Below, one piece after another: positions 8,714 to 17,733 of a DNA stretch of 41,668 nucleotides. The notes under the pieces were generated by a model. The model made no database searches and was not told where the DNA came from. It saw only the letters and a program-made list of their open reading frames with translations. Numbering within the stretch: position 1 is the first letter of the stretch; every line of letters begins with the position of its first letter. The translations under genes and the position numbers were made by a program. Source of the stretch: an uncultured Planctomycetaceae bacterium (GTDB lineage Bacteria > Planctomycetota > Planctomycetia > Planctomycetales > Planctomycetaceae); assembly GCA_903924405.1 (NCBI GenBank), contig CAIYBH010000143.1, positions 1-41,668 on the forward strand. Reading direction: 5' to 3'.

Positions 8714-8805
8714 ACAAAGCCATCTCCATGTCTCGTGATTGGACGTGACCGAGATCCCACCTGACTTTGCGCACATTTCTGCCGGATAACCTCCCACCAG
8801 CACAC

Positions 8806-10647
8806 TCAGGTCTGCTCAGACTGCCAGACCACTTTGGTCTTCGTCATGATGTCCTGCAGAGCCTTTCTGTCAGGACGGAACAGGCAGATGATGAAACCAA
8901 TGTATAACGAAACCAGCGATAGCAGGGACCAGAAGGCGCGCTTAAAGGCCGCCTGACGTGTTTGCGGAAGGTTTTCGTCACGCAGCACGATCAAACCCAG
9001 ACTCCACTTTCCAAGAGTCGCCCGGGCGGCGCCCGATTCACCGAGCGAAAAGTACATGCCTGCCAGAATCAGCGACGCCACCGCACCAATTCCCTGACCC
9101 GCCTGGTTGGCAATCGACCATCCATAAAAACTGAACAGAAAGCCGAACATGGAGCCAATGAACATTCCAACTCCGGACAGCAGAGTCAGGATGATGCTAT
9201 CGACAAGGAAGGCCAGATATCGTGGGCCAAACGTGGCCGCTTCCAGATCCGGAAACTCATTCACAATTGACAGATCCGCCCGGAAATAGACTCCATACAG
9301 GCCGATCACTCGCATCATGAATACCGCCGGAAATGCAATCAGTCCACAGATGATTCCGAAGAACAGAAACGACGATGAGAACACCAGGGGCATCTGGTAA
9401 AACAGAAAACGCAGGTTCCCCTCACCCATGTCGGCAAGATTGGACTTCAACCACTCCAGTGCGCCACTTTCCTGCGTCAGCAGCCATGTCACCACACGAC
9501 TCTGCATGGCCCCGATCGCCCCAGCCACGGCACCTGGAATCAGCAGTACCAGCACAAGCATCATGCCGAACACGTACAGAGATGCACCCAGAGTCCGCCC
9601 GAAATCCTTCAGCATCCAGTAAATCAGCCAGGCTCGATAAGAATAATTCTGAGACATGTGCACAACCGCCGCTGGCAGCACCAGAACCGGCAGCAGGGAG
9701 ATCACCCCGTAAAGGATCCCGGCCGCCACCGGATTGAAAGGAACCAGTCCGGCGGGAATCACCATCAGTGGCAGAGTCAGTACAGTGGGCCACGCATAGA
9801 AACGCACACCCATCGTCAGATTGGCGAAGAAGTCAAACTGGAATCGCTTCACCCGCTTCTCACCCGCCATCGTGGTGTTCGTGATGGTCGTGGCCAGTGT
9901 CCAGAACCAGCCGCCAAAACCCAACTGAAACACCAGCGTCATGCCCATCCAGAATAACGCAGGAGGTTCACGCCACGGCTGAATGTGCGGGGCCCACATC
10001 ACATGCGGTTTCTGGTAATAGGTCCCGTCAAACTCAACCTTGGAACCCTTTTCCTTCGGAACGTTGATGTACAGACGATTCCCGGCAATCGTGATGTTGG
10101 CCGTGTCCTTCTGAGCCATCTCGTAGAGCGCAAGACTGCGTGTCCGATGATAGTACATCAGCGAGAACGCGCACGTAGTGGCCATCGACAGGCATAACGC
10201 CCACACAACGGCTGTCTGGACCCCAAACTGCCAGTGCTTCTTCAGAAACTTCCAGGAGTTCCCCCAGACACTGCGGTAAAACTCATCCGGAGGCGGCCCC
10301 TTGCGTTCCCGCTTGATCCGCTGACGCTCACTCAGCACACCGGTCGCTATGTTGACGCCGCATTTCGGACACTCAATGTCCTCGTTGCCGACAGGTGCCG
10401 TACAGCCGGGACAGACCCGCTTTTTGGTATCCTCCGCCTGGCGCAGGTCAATGTCACCAAACAGATCATCCGGATCCTCAACCTTCCTTGCGGGCTTCGC
10501 TGCGCGCGGTCTGGTCGGAGCTCCCTCCGAAGCCATGGGAACCTTGACCCGCCCCCCGCATTGCCGACATTTGATGACTTTTCCGGCCGCCTGATCCTGA
10601 ACATTCAGCACCGTCTGGCAACCGTCACACTGCACCCTGATCGGCAT
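8806..10647 (-). CDS. RDD-family membrane protein with two zinc ribbons
   Basis: The 613-residue protein has three parts. There are two short zinc ribbons at the N-terminus: Cys7/Cys10/Cys27/Cys30 (CDGC ... CRQC) and Cys79/Cys82/Cys93/Cys96 (CPGC ... CPKC). A multi-pass membrane region follows. The C-terminus is an RDD domain, starting FGPRYLAFLVDSIILTLL, with a later TLGKWSLGLIVLRDE and ending DRKALQDIMTKTKVVW. I chose ATG 10647 because GAGG lies nine bases upstream and the zinc ribbon begins immediately; the frame stays open to 10869 without family support. Such planctomycete RDD proteins have no known function; transport or ion exchange has been suggested for some RDD proteins. It appears monocistronic, with 92 bases to the end of the alcohol dehydrogenase gene, which is convergent with it. 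Confidence 0.85.
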   Translation of the reverse strand: MPIRVQCDGCQTVLNVQDQAAGKVIKCRQCGGRVKVPMASEGAPTRPRAAKPARKVEDPDDLFGDIDLRQAEDTKKRVCPGCTAPVGNEDIECPKCGVNIATGVLSERQRIKRERKGPPPDEFYRSVWGNSWKFLKKHWQFGVQTAVVWALCLSMATTCAFSLMYYHRTRSLALYEMAQKDTANITIAGNRLYINVPKEKGSKVEFDGTYYQKPHVMWAPHIQPWREPPALFWMGMTLVFQLGFGGWFWTLATTITNTTMAGEKRVKRFQFDFFANLTMGVRFYAWPTVLTLPLMVIPAGLVPFNPVAAGILYGVISLLPVLVLPAAVVHMSQNYSYRAWLIYWMLKDFGRTLGASLYVFGMMLVLVLLIPGAVAGAIGAMQSRVVTWLLTQESGALEWLKSNLADMGEGNLRFLFYQMPLVFSSSFLFFGIICGLIAFPAVFMMRVIGLYGVYFRADLSIVNEFPDLEAATFGPRYLAFLVDSIILTLLSGVGMFIGSMFGFLFSFYGWSIANQAGQGIGAVASLILAGMYFSLGESGAARATLGKWSLGLIVLRDENLPQTRQAAFKRAFWSLLSLVSLYIGFIICLFRPDRKALQDIMTKTKVVWQSEQT

Positions 10648-11232
10648 ATCCGCCTCGCGAACAGAAGTTCCCTGAAATCGCAGTACGCTCCCTACAGATC
10701 CATAATGTATCGCAAAAAAGCGTAAGTTGCACCATTTCTGCCGCAGACAACACCCAAAAGCAGTCCTCCGCTGGCCGATTATCTCTTTTACCAGCAACAT
10801 TACCTGCACTCGGGGAACCAGAATGGATCTTCCGACCACATGATCTAGTGGTCTAAAAAAAATGGGCACAAAATCGGCGATTTGGTTTACAGGCAGAAAT
10901 TGCCGGACTACTCTTCCGCCCGTCAGCAGCCGGAAATCTTCGGATTTGAAGCTGCTGGATCCTGAAGGGGGTCTTTGGGATGTTTTCGCTGGTTCTGCGA
11001 GCCCTGGTGCTCAACCAGCCGACCGAAGGATTCGGTCAGATGTGCAGAAGGGAATCTGCTGCCGGAAGACGGCCCACTGTCGCTCTTGCATTGGTCCTGC
11101 AGGCCAAAGCAAGTGTCCGCAAGTGCTCGTCTTTCCTCTGTTTCTTTCCGCCGCTGTCCGGTTTTATCCGTCGACACACGCGATCTCGGGATGTGATCGC
11201 ACTAACGCTCAATTGCGGGAAGGAATCTGATC
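10648..11232. other. 585-base divergent intergenic region
   Basis: The region lies between the divergent RDD gene and the C26-family gene, so it should hold both promoters. A short perfect inverted repeat (GACCGAAG ... TTCGGTC type) occurs near 11030. Overlapping short frames on both strands lack ribosome sites and recognisable motifs, and I do not call them genes. Confidence 0.4.
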
Positions 11233-12012
11233 ATGAGCAAGCAAAAGCCACTCGTTGGAATTACCGGCGACTTTCGTCCGGAACGTTATAACGGCGCCGC
11301 ACTGACCTGGTTCAACACGGGTTACTACGACAGCGTGACAGCCGCAGGTGGATTGCCACTGCTGATGGCCCCGCTGGAAAATGAAGATGACCTCGTTCGC
11401 ATGATGGACAACGTGAGCGGTGTCGTCCTCTCCGGATGCACTCTGGATCTGGACCCCGCTCGCATGAAACTGCATCCGCACCCCTCCGTCAGAGTCATGC
11501 CCAAACGCCGCGAAGACTTTGACCGCCGTGTCGCAGAATTGGCCATTCAGCGACGGCTGCCAATTCTGGCAATCGGTTCCGGCATGCAACTGGTAAACGT
11601 TCTCTGCGGTGGCAACCTGTTTCAGAACATTCCTGAAGATGTGCCTCGCGCTCTGCATCATCGGGACCCGGTCGAACAGAACCTCCGCCATGTGCTCGAA
11701 ATCGTCCCAGGTACCCGCCTTGATGCCATCTACGGCCCCGGAGAAGTTCGCGTCAACAGCGCTCACCACATGGCCGTCCGCGACCTCGCCGGACGATTCC
11801 GAGTCAGTGCAACCTGCCCCGACGGTGTGATTGAAGCCTACGAATCCATCGAAGACGATTGGTTCTGCATCGGTGTGCAGTGGCACCCCGAGAGCTCGAC
11901 CGCCTCGGCACTCGACCTGCAGATCTTCGAAGCCTTCATCGATGCGGCCGCTCGAGAAGCCACTCCAGCCGATGTTCTGCCCATGTCTGATCTGATGCGA
12001 AAAGCGGCCTGA
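11233..12012 (+). CDS. Class-I glutamine amidotransferase-like protein (peptidase C26 / PuuD family) lacking the catalytic cysteine
   Basis: The 259-residue protein follows the gamma-glutamyl-GABA hydrolase fold: PLVGITGDF at the start, YYDSVTAAGGLPLLM, GVVLSGCTLDLDP, the nucleophile-elbow region PILAIGSGMQLVNVLCGG, and GVQWHPESS at the end with His218 and Glu220 of the triad. In active members the elbow reads GICRGMQ. Here the Cys position is Gly115 (codon GGT, 11575-11577), one base from TGT, and the next residue is Ser116. Normal hydrolysis of a gamma-glutamyl bond by a cysteine is therefore not expected. Either this is a non-catalytic homologue or it uses another mechanism. The start has AAGGA upstream, and the frame is intact with no sign of decay, so a retained non-canonical role is more likely than a pseudogene. 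Confidence 0.85.
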   Translation: MSKQKPLVGITGDFRPERYNGAALTWFNTGYYDSVTAAGGLPLLMAPLENEDDLVRMMDNVSGVVLSGCTLDLDPARMKLHPHPSVRVMPKRREDFDRRVAELAIQRRLPILAIGSGMQLVNVLCGGNLFQNIPEDVPRALHHRDPVEQNLRHVLEIVPGTRLDAIYGPGEVRVNSAHHMAVRDLAGRFRVSATCPDGVIEAYESIEDDWFCIGVQWHPESSTASALDLQIFEAFIDAAAREATPADVLPMSDLMRKAA

Positions 12013-12040
12013 TCACAGACTTCGTGACTCTTCCACTCCA

Positions 12041-12072
12041 CAGCACATCGTTCGGCAACGATCGGTGTGCTG
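12041..12072 (+). terminator. Hairpin after the C26-family gene
   Basis: CAGCACA-TCGTT pairs with AACGA and TGTGCTG, with a four-base bulge. It is followed by TTCTGCATTTCT, only a weak T tract. It begins 28 bases after the stop codon and plausibly ends that transcript. Confidence 0.5.
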
Positions 12073-12194
12073 TTCTGCATTTCTGAACAGCTTAAACCAG
12101 TCTGGTTCCCCTGATCGTTGGCGATTTCGAATCCGACCTCGAGGCCGAGTTACAACGAAGCCAGAACGGGGGCGTTCTGAACAGTGCAGAGCGC

Positions 12195-12237
12195 AAAAAA
12201 TTCCCCGCTAACTGCTCAGAGAACAGCCAGCGGGGAA
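12195..12237 (-). terminator. Rho-independent terminator of the large secreted protein gene
   Basis: A perfect nine-base inverted repeat (TTCCCCGCT at 12201-12209 and AGCGGGGAA at 12229-12237) is followed, reading the minus strand, by six T residues (12200-12195). It lies about 100 bases beyond the stop of the minus-strand gene at 12338. Confidence 0.8.
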
Positions 12238-12337
12238 TCTCGGAGGGGATCGATCACATCAGCCTGCCGTCCGGAACCCGCGTGTCCTTCCACCTGGGAA
12301 GGCAAAACGCGAGCTTGTTGACAGCAGACAGTTCAGG

Positions 12338-14344
12338 TCATGTCAGGTCCGGAAGATCCACATACAGATCATCCAGAATGGCCAGTGCATCCTGAGATTT
12401 GCCCTTTGTGTCGACGGTCAGAATCGCTGCCGGATCGGCAAACGAATCCTTCAGCTTTGCAACCGTCGTCCCCTTTGGTTTGGAACTGCCGTCCCACTTC
12501 ACAAGGTCTTCAGATTTGGTGATGAAGTACCACGTGACCTTCTTGTCGGCCGCAACCGACTTCAGCCACTTGACTTCCGTACCGTCCACCTGCCACCCCG
12601 TCAGAGCCCCTCGGTACTCGGAAAGCTTGAGCGAGGATTTGGCGGCAATCTGAGTGTCGTCTTTCGACAGAAATTTCTCGGCTTCAGCCAGCAGTGATGA
12701 GTCTTCGTGGTAGCGACCATCCAGTGTTCCCACCACGGTGCCCTTCGCCTTTGACGATTTGTCCCAGCGAGTGACCGAACCGTCAGCCGTAATGAAGTAC
12801 CAGTTGCCTCCGTTGCCACGGAACCACTTTTCTCCAAGCCCACCCCAGTTGGTCGTGCTGGCCGCTGCGGGAGTCAGACCCAGTTCGCGATCCAGTTTCG
12901 CGGCCGCCGCTTTGGCCGCATCATCCGACAACGCCGCACTGGCTCGGGCTTTGGCAGAATGCAGCAATTCCGGCTTCAGGTAGAAGGAATCATCCAGAGC
13001 CGCCACGCGACTTCCATTTGACCCGGGCTTCCCATCCCAGCGGAATAATGACCCGTCCGGCGTCACGAAGTACCAGTCCTCGCCACGGCCCTTCAGCCAC
13101 TTCTCACCCTTGCCGCCCCAGTTCTCATACATCGTCGCCAGGGCCGTCAGGCCCAGTGACTGATCCAGCTCATAAGCATCACGGGCATTCTGCTCGGTAG
13201 GAGCCAGCGTCTGATTGATCCCGGTCACTGCTCCGGACAATGATTTGCCCACTGTGATAATCGTGTTCGATGAAACGCCGGGCCAGCTTGCCGGAAATGA
13301 CTTCGCTGGATCGCCGTCCTGAAACGCCAGTTTGCCATAGCCTTTCGGAGTGACTGAAATCTGGCCGACAACCACGCCGCCCACAGCGACGTCCACCTTC
13401 GAACCAGGAACACCATTCCAGACCTCAGCCTTGAATTCGCGTCTGGTCGTCGACGCTCCTGCCGGCGTGTACACCTCATAGGTCACACGCCCCTGCATGG
13501 TTCCCGTCCCATGCAGCTCGATCTTGCTGTGATCGCCATTGGTCGTGATGTTGCTGAGCACGGCCTGCTGTGCTGCGTAAGCACCACTCAAAGACTGACC
13601 CACCGCAACCGTCGTTCCGGACGCAATGGCCGGAAACGAGGCCGGAAACGCCGTGTAACCGACCTTGCTGCGATCGGAATATCGCCACGCGGCCGTCCCG
13701 ATCGCATTGGTTCGAATCGTTCCGGCAGCAGCACCGCCGATCGTCACGGGGTAGTCTGTATTCGGCATCAGATTGTAAAGCTTCAGCTCAAATTCACGTC
13801 GCTGCTGAGCCCCCTCCTGCTCCACTTCATATTCAGACTCCAGGACCTGACCCTGTGCAGAAACGACTCGCACAGAAAGATTCGCCGCGATGCGATCGTC
13901 CTCGCCTTCCACTTTCAGCGAACCAGCAATCTGCTCCAGGCCCCCCGAGATAGCCCGGACCAGCTTCACATTTGTACCCGCTGCCACGCCAGGCCAGTTG
14001 GACGGAAATGGATCCTCAGACACTTTCGTAGGATCATCCTCATCTTCGAATTCCAGTTCGCCAAGGCGGGTGGAATTCACCACCAGCGTTCCCACATTCA
14101 CGCCCGCAACAATCACTTCATAGCTGCCGGGAGTGGCGTTGAACGCTTTGACTTCAAACTTGCGAATCGCACCGTCTACTTCGTACTCTGCTTCCCCGAA
14201 TGTCGTCCCGGCCCCCTCAAGCACCGTCTCCAGTTTGTTTGTTCCAGACAACAGAACCCGATGCTCCTGCAATTCGACCTGACACAGCCCCCTTGCAGAA
14301 AAACCACGCTGACTTCGACGACGATTTCCGCTGTTCCACAACAT
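12338..14344 (-). CDS. Large secreted modular protein with a 3+3 repeat architecture
   Basis: The 668-residue protein starts RRRSQRGF ... VELQEHRVLLSG (residues 23-34), close to the LEPR-XLL N-terminal motif of exported planctomycete and proteobacterial giant proteins. Three beta-rich units follow between about 36 and 385. Each has a REFE/RKFEVK-type strand, a GxxxG turn and an ending FPxSWPGVxxGTxVxVGxSLSG. Then come three units starting near 392, 483 and 570, each with a WLK/WFRG element followed by WYFITxxGSxxRWD and an acidic xLDxxF tail. I do not recognise a catalytic motif in any unit. Export and a structural or binding role at the cell surface are inferences from the architecture. ATG 14344 has AGAGG about ten bases upstream. 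A strong terminator lies downstream. A 418-residue open frame on the opposite strand is a shadow. Confidence 0.8.
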   Translation of the reverse strand: MLWNSGNRRRSQRGFSARGLCQVELQEHRVLLSGTNKLETVLEGAGTTFGEAEYEVDGAIRKFEVKAFNATPGSYEVIVAGVNVGTLVVNSTRLGELEFEDEDDPTKVSEDPFPSNWPGVAAGTNVKLVRAISGGLEQIAGSLKVEGEDDRIAANLSVRVVSAQGQVLESEYEVEQEGAQQRREFELKLYNLMPNTDYPVTIGGAAAGTIRTNAIGTAAWRYSDRSKVGYTAFPASFPAIASGTTVAVGQSLSGAYAAQQAVLSNITTNGDHSKIELHGTGTMQGRVTYEVYTPAGASTTRREFKAEVWNGVPGSKVDVAVGGVVVGQISVTPKGYGKLAFQDGDPAKSFPASWPGVSSNTIITVGKSLSGAVTGINQTLAPTEQNARDAYELDQSLGLTALATMYENWGGKGEKWLKGRGEDWYFVTPDGSLFRWDGKPGSNGSRVAALDDSFYLKPELLHSAKARASAALSDDAAKAAAAKLDRELGLTPAAASTTNWGGLGEKWFRGNGGNWYFITADGSVTRWDKSSKAKGTVVGTLDGRYHEDSSLLAEAEKFLSKDDTQIAAKSSLKLSEYRGALTGWQVDGTEVKWLKSVAADKKVTWYFITKSEDLVKWDGSSKPKGTTVAKLKDSFADPAAILTVDTKGKSQDALAILDDLYVDLPDLT

Positions 14345-15481
14345 ATTGCACGACCTCTTCTCAAGAAATCACCAAAAACGTCCCCACCAGCACCCGGTTC
14401 AGTTCAGTCTGGACTGACGCCTGAAGGTCTCTTCCGCGATCACCGCCAACGACCAGTTGTTGCCCAGGCAGAATGGGAGGTTCCGCGCCTTTCGGAATTC
14501 AACCTTCATCCGTCGCATTCCGAACGGCAAGGACCGCTGCAGTCCCCAACACAACACCGTCTTCAACTCGCTCTCATTCTTTCCACACCACACGCTTCAG
14601 CGATTCCTGTGCCGAACTCCACAAGTCAGCCCAAAGAGCATGTATCGAGGATCAATAGACCGCAGCCAATCCCGCGAAAGATCCGGAAACCACGTTTGAT
14701 TGCCACCAATGCCAGGGGGTTCACAACTCGTGGGCGGACGAACCTTTACAAATCGCCGATGGTCTGAAAATCCGTTGCCAGTGACTCGGTTCCGTTGGCG
14801 GAAAGTGTCAGAGAATTCTGCGACACACAATCCCGCCTTTGCTATCCTTGCCCGCACAACATGCATATCCGGGTTTTTTCCCCCGGTTTTCCCCGATCTG
14901 ATGAAATCCCACATCACAGAGTTTCATGTATGCGGACATGTTGCAGAATCAACGCAACATGTCGCCTTCCGGCAGCATCTCCCCTCGCTTCACTCTCTCG
15001 AAGCTGAGTCGCGTCTTTCTGGCTGCAATGATTCCCGCCTGCACGTTGATCGTCCCGCCAGCCTCGTATCGCCCCAGTCTCGGCCTGATCAGAATCGGCC
15101 GTCGCCAGTTGGTCTGAGGTTCGTCACATCCCCGCTGCAGCACGCCGCGTTTGGCATGGTGAAAAGCTGTTCGGACTGCAAATCGTCGCGTCCCCCCGCG
15201 ACGAGACGCTCCACCGTTTTTGCCTGCTGCGGCAGAAAATACGACGTCCGGCGAAGTCAGCAATCTATGCTTCGGACGGCTCTTCCCGGCAATACTTCGC
15301 CAGCCCACATTACGCGTCCATCAGCCATTGCAGGGACGCTGCCGCAACACGCCATGGCAGGGCCTGTCTTCACTGGGCACGACTGAAACCCCATGGCAAC
15401 GACGTCGCCCCCGCATTCACCCCTCAATAACGCATTCAGACAACGGAATGCACAGGCCCGTTGCATTCTGTCAACAAATCT
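14345..15481. other. 1.1 kb region without a supported gene
   Basis: Several overlapping open frames exist on both strands (the longest is 14700-15386 plus), but their translations are rich in Arg, Ser, Pro and Cys with no domain and no ribosome site. The region must contain the promoter of the large secreted protein. It may be decayed coding DNA, but I recognise no parent gene. Confidence 0.45.
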
Positions 15482-15922
15482 TTACAGGCCACGTACATCA
15501 TCAGGGGGTTGCGCTGGTACTTCAATCACATGCGGAGGCAGTGGTGATTCGGCACGGACGGACTGCCCACCTCGCTGCAGCGGCCGCCCATTGATCAGAA
15601 TGTACCCCTGAGTCCGAAAGACGGGGCTACGGTCAAATCCCGAATCCACGCCGGATTCCTGTCGATTCGGTTTCCCCTGCCACCACCGCAGGATCCAGTA
15701 CCGAATCAGAAACAGGGCAACGACCAGCAGCACTGCAGCAGCAAGGAATACCGCGAACGCCGCAGCGAGGATCAGAACAGCAAGGAACAAGAGCCCCAGC
15801 ACGATCCGCATGAACCAACCCGGCCGCGCCAAACCAGCCGTCCGCGACCACTGCACACGGGCACTGCCACCATCACCCTGCGTCCATGTGGACTGCGTTT
15901 GTGTTGCCGGGAGATGTTCCAC
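15482..15922 (-). CDS. Small membrane protein of unknown function
   Basis: The 146-residue product has an N-terminal polar segment of about 37 residues, then two closely spaced hydrophobic stretches (about 38-75: FMRIVLGLLFLAVLILAAA and VFLAAAVLLVVALFLIRYW). A polar tail follows, containing TQGYILINGRPL and a Pro-rich end. I do not recognise a family. GTG 15922 is preceded by GGAAGG at good spacing, which favours this start over the internal Met38. The gene stands alone on the minus strand downstream of the quinone oxidoreductase gene, with about 150 bases between. A membrane-anchored helper role is possible but not supported by any motif. Confidence 0.6.
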   Translation of the reverse strand: MEHLPATQTQSTWTQGDGGSARVQWSRTAGLARPGWFMRIVLGLLFLAVLILAAAFAVFLAAAVLLVVALFLIRYWILRWWQGKPNRQESGVDSGFDRSPVFRTQGYILINGRPLQRGGQSVRAESPLPPHVIEVPAQPPDDVRGL

Positions 15923-16075
15923 TGAAATGACCTTCCATTTCCACCAGATCGGGATCTACACGCCCACCTGCAGAAATTCTACCCCCGCTGCCACGGCCTC
16001 GCCATCAGGAATCTACCTCGATCTGACGTTATTCCTCGACAGCGTCACCAGCGCGACAAATTCATCAGCCAGCCG

Positions 16076-17080
16076 TCAGGCGTCCGGAATGAGGACAATT
16101 TTGCCCATCAGTTCTGCAGAACCGTCGATAGTCCCGCTTTCCTGAATTCGATGAGCTTCAGCGGTCCGCGACAGTGACAGACACCTGCCAATCAGAGGCT
16201 TCCAGGCACCGGTCTTCAGTTGCTGGTTCAGTGACTCAGCCGCCGCCCGCTGCTCTTCCGCCGACGCATTGAACATGGCAAATCCCAGAGCCCTCAGGTC
16301 CCTGGTATAAAAGGGGCCCATCGGAAACTCGGGTCGCGCATCACGACCGGCCATCAGGATCAATCGACCTCGTTTTGCCATCAGCGCTATACAGCGGTCA
16401 AGGCTGGGCGTCCGCAGCGTTTCAAACCACAGGTTGATACTGCCAGTCGTACTGAGGATTTCCTGAAACCGCTGATCAATGTCATCTGTTCTGTACTGGA
16501 TAACCGCGGTCGCCCCAAGTTGTCGGCAGATTTCCGCTTTGGCCGGTGACCCCACGGTGGTGATGACGGTGGCACCGGCCGCCACGGCCAACTGCAGCAC
16601 CGCTGATCCCACTCCACCCGTGCCACCATTCACAAACACCACCTCGCCCGATGCCAATCCCCCATGCAGAAACAGGCCCAGATGTGCCGTCAATCCGACC
16701 ATCGCGCCGGCTGCTGCCGTCTGGAAGTCCACGCCGTCCGGAATGGCATACAACCACTGCTCCGCCACTGCACAGTATTCAGCACACGTCCCCTGCAAGC
16801 CAAACAATCCCTGATTGCTGCACCAGACACGATCGCCCGGCCGGAATTGAACACAGCCCGGACCAGTGGACTCCACAATGCCCGCCAGATCACTGCCCGG
16901 AATCTGCTTCGCTGCCAGCGAGGCCCTCACTTTTCCCGAGCGAATGTAGGTATCGATCGGGTTGACACTCGCCGCCATGACTTTAACAAGCACTTCCCCA
17001 CGCCCCGGAATCGGCAACGGTACGTCACCGTATTCGATCACTTCCGGAGCCCCGCAGTGTGTGAAGTAAGCCGCTTTCAT
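16076..17080 (-). CDS. NADPH:quinone oxidoreductase-like medium-chain dehydrogenase (zinc-free)
   Basis: The 334-residue protein is of the medium-chain dehydrogenase superfamily. The GroES-like N-terminal half shows MKAAYFTHCGAPEVIEYGD, VKVMAASVNPIDTYIRSGK and PGSDLAGIVESTGPGC. The Rossmann half shows VFVNGGTGGVGSAVLQLA, the AXXGXXG-type motif of quinone oxidoreductases. No zinc-binding cysteine cluster is present, which separates it from alcohol dehydrogenases such as the one at 7634. Members reduce quinones or enones with NADPH in the cytoplasm. The start ATG 17080 has only a weak GGA upstream. The neighbouring DUF420-like gene lies 78 bases upstream on the same strand, so co-transcription is possible. 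The physiological substrate cannot be told. Confidence 0.88.
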   Translation of the reverse strand: MKAAYFTHCGAPEVIEYGDVPLPIPGRGEVLVKVMAASVNPIDTYIRSGKVRASLAAKQIPGSDLAGIVESTGPGCVQFRPGDRVWCSNQGLFGLQGTCAEYCAVAEQWLYAIPDGVDFQTAAAGAMVGLTAHLGLFLHGGLASGEVVFVNGGTGGVGSAVLQLAVAAGATVITTVGSPAKAEICRQLGATAVIQYRTDDIDQRFQEILSTTGSINLWFETLRTPSLDRCIALMAKRGRLILMAGRDARPEFPMGPFYTRDLRALGFAMFNASAEEQRAAAESLNQQLKTGAWKPLIGRCLSLSRTAEAHRIQESGTIDGSAELMGKIVLIPDA

Positions 17081-17158
17081 GGAAATCCAGTCTACTACTG
17101 AGTCGCCGTGTGGGAATCAGCCCAGCACCGGAAATCATCGATCCACGTTGTCCCGGCT

Positions 17159-17656
17159 CTAACGCATAAACGCCACATAGTAAAACAGCAGGCCCGTGAT
17201 CGACGTCAGCGTGATATCCAGAGTGGACGCCCAGCCCAGTGTGGCATGCAGTCGACTGTGCGCCCCGGGCCGCGGGTTTTTTCCAAATCGGCGAAGCGCC
17301 AGAGTGATGGTGATGATCCACAGCACTGGAGTGGTGACGGCGAACAGCAAATGCACCAGTAACCACGGACGAACACCGGAAATCTTCGCAGCCAGCTGCA
17401 CTTCATCCAGCGGCTGCCGTGCCACAATATTCTCCCAGCCCCCGTGTACCAGCTGCACGTCCACTTCAAAGGCCGTCACAGCCACCAGCAGAATCAGCCC
17501 CAACGCAATCTGCAGACGCTTATGCCCGAGATAGTTTCGACGAACCTTCACCAGCCACAGACTGTACAGCAGCAGCGGAACGACAAGTGCCAGCGCACAG
17601 ACAACAAAGTCCAGCATAAATGTCGTTTGGTAACCCAGAAAGCCGGATTGAAACAT
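17159..17656 (-). CDS. DUF420-like four-helix membrane protein
   Basis: The 165-residue protein has four predicted membrane helices. The pattern LVKVRRNYLGHKRLQIALG, then a helix-His context GVRPWLLVHLLFAVTTPVLW, then SRLHATLGWASTLDITLTSITGLLFYYV resembles DUF420 proteins. These carry conserved His residues and in Firmicutes (CtaM) support cytochrome oxidase maturation. I chose ATG 17656 although the frame is open to 17722, because the terminator hairpin of the upstream transketolase occupies 17688-17720 and would otherwise lie inside the gene. No cytochrome oxidase genes are visible nearby, so a link with respiration is only family-based. The ribosome site is weak. Confidence 0.72.
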   Translation of the reverse strand: MFQSGFLGYQTTFMLDFVVCALALVVPLLLYSLWLVKVRRNYLGHKRLQIALGLILLVAVTAFEVDVQLVHGGWENIVARQPLDEVQLAAKISGVRPWLLVHLLFAVTTPVLWIITITLALRRFGKNPRPGAHSRLHATLGWASTLDITLTSITGLLFYYVAFMR

Positions 17657-17687
17657 TGTGCCGCTACTTTTCTGTGTCCGTCTCAGG

Positions 17688-17720
17688 AAAAAACCGGGCC
17701 CGAAACGGCGTCCCGGGCCC
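17688..17720 (-). terminator. Rho-independent terminator of the transketolase gene
   Basis: On the minus strand GGGCCCG (17720-17714) pairs with CGGGCCC (17702-17696), followed by GG and six T residues (17693-17688). It starts 14 bases after the transketolase stop codon and helps fix the start of the next gene. Confidence 0.82.
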
Positions 17721-17733
17721 ATGAGTTTAACCG

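Noticed and set aside
13511..14767. Long plus-strand open frame of 418 codons
   Set aside because: It is antisense to most of the large secreted protein, which has clear repeats, a start site and a terminator. The translation is Arg/Ser/Pro rich with no domain.
14700..15386. Plus-strand open frame of 228 codons in a gene-poor region
   Set aside because: No ribosome site, no domain, unusual residue make-up; kept as non-coding.
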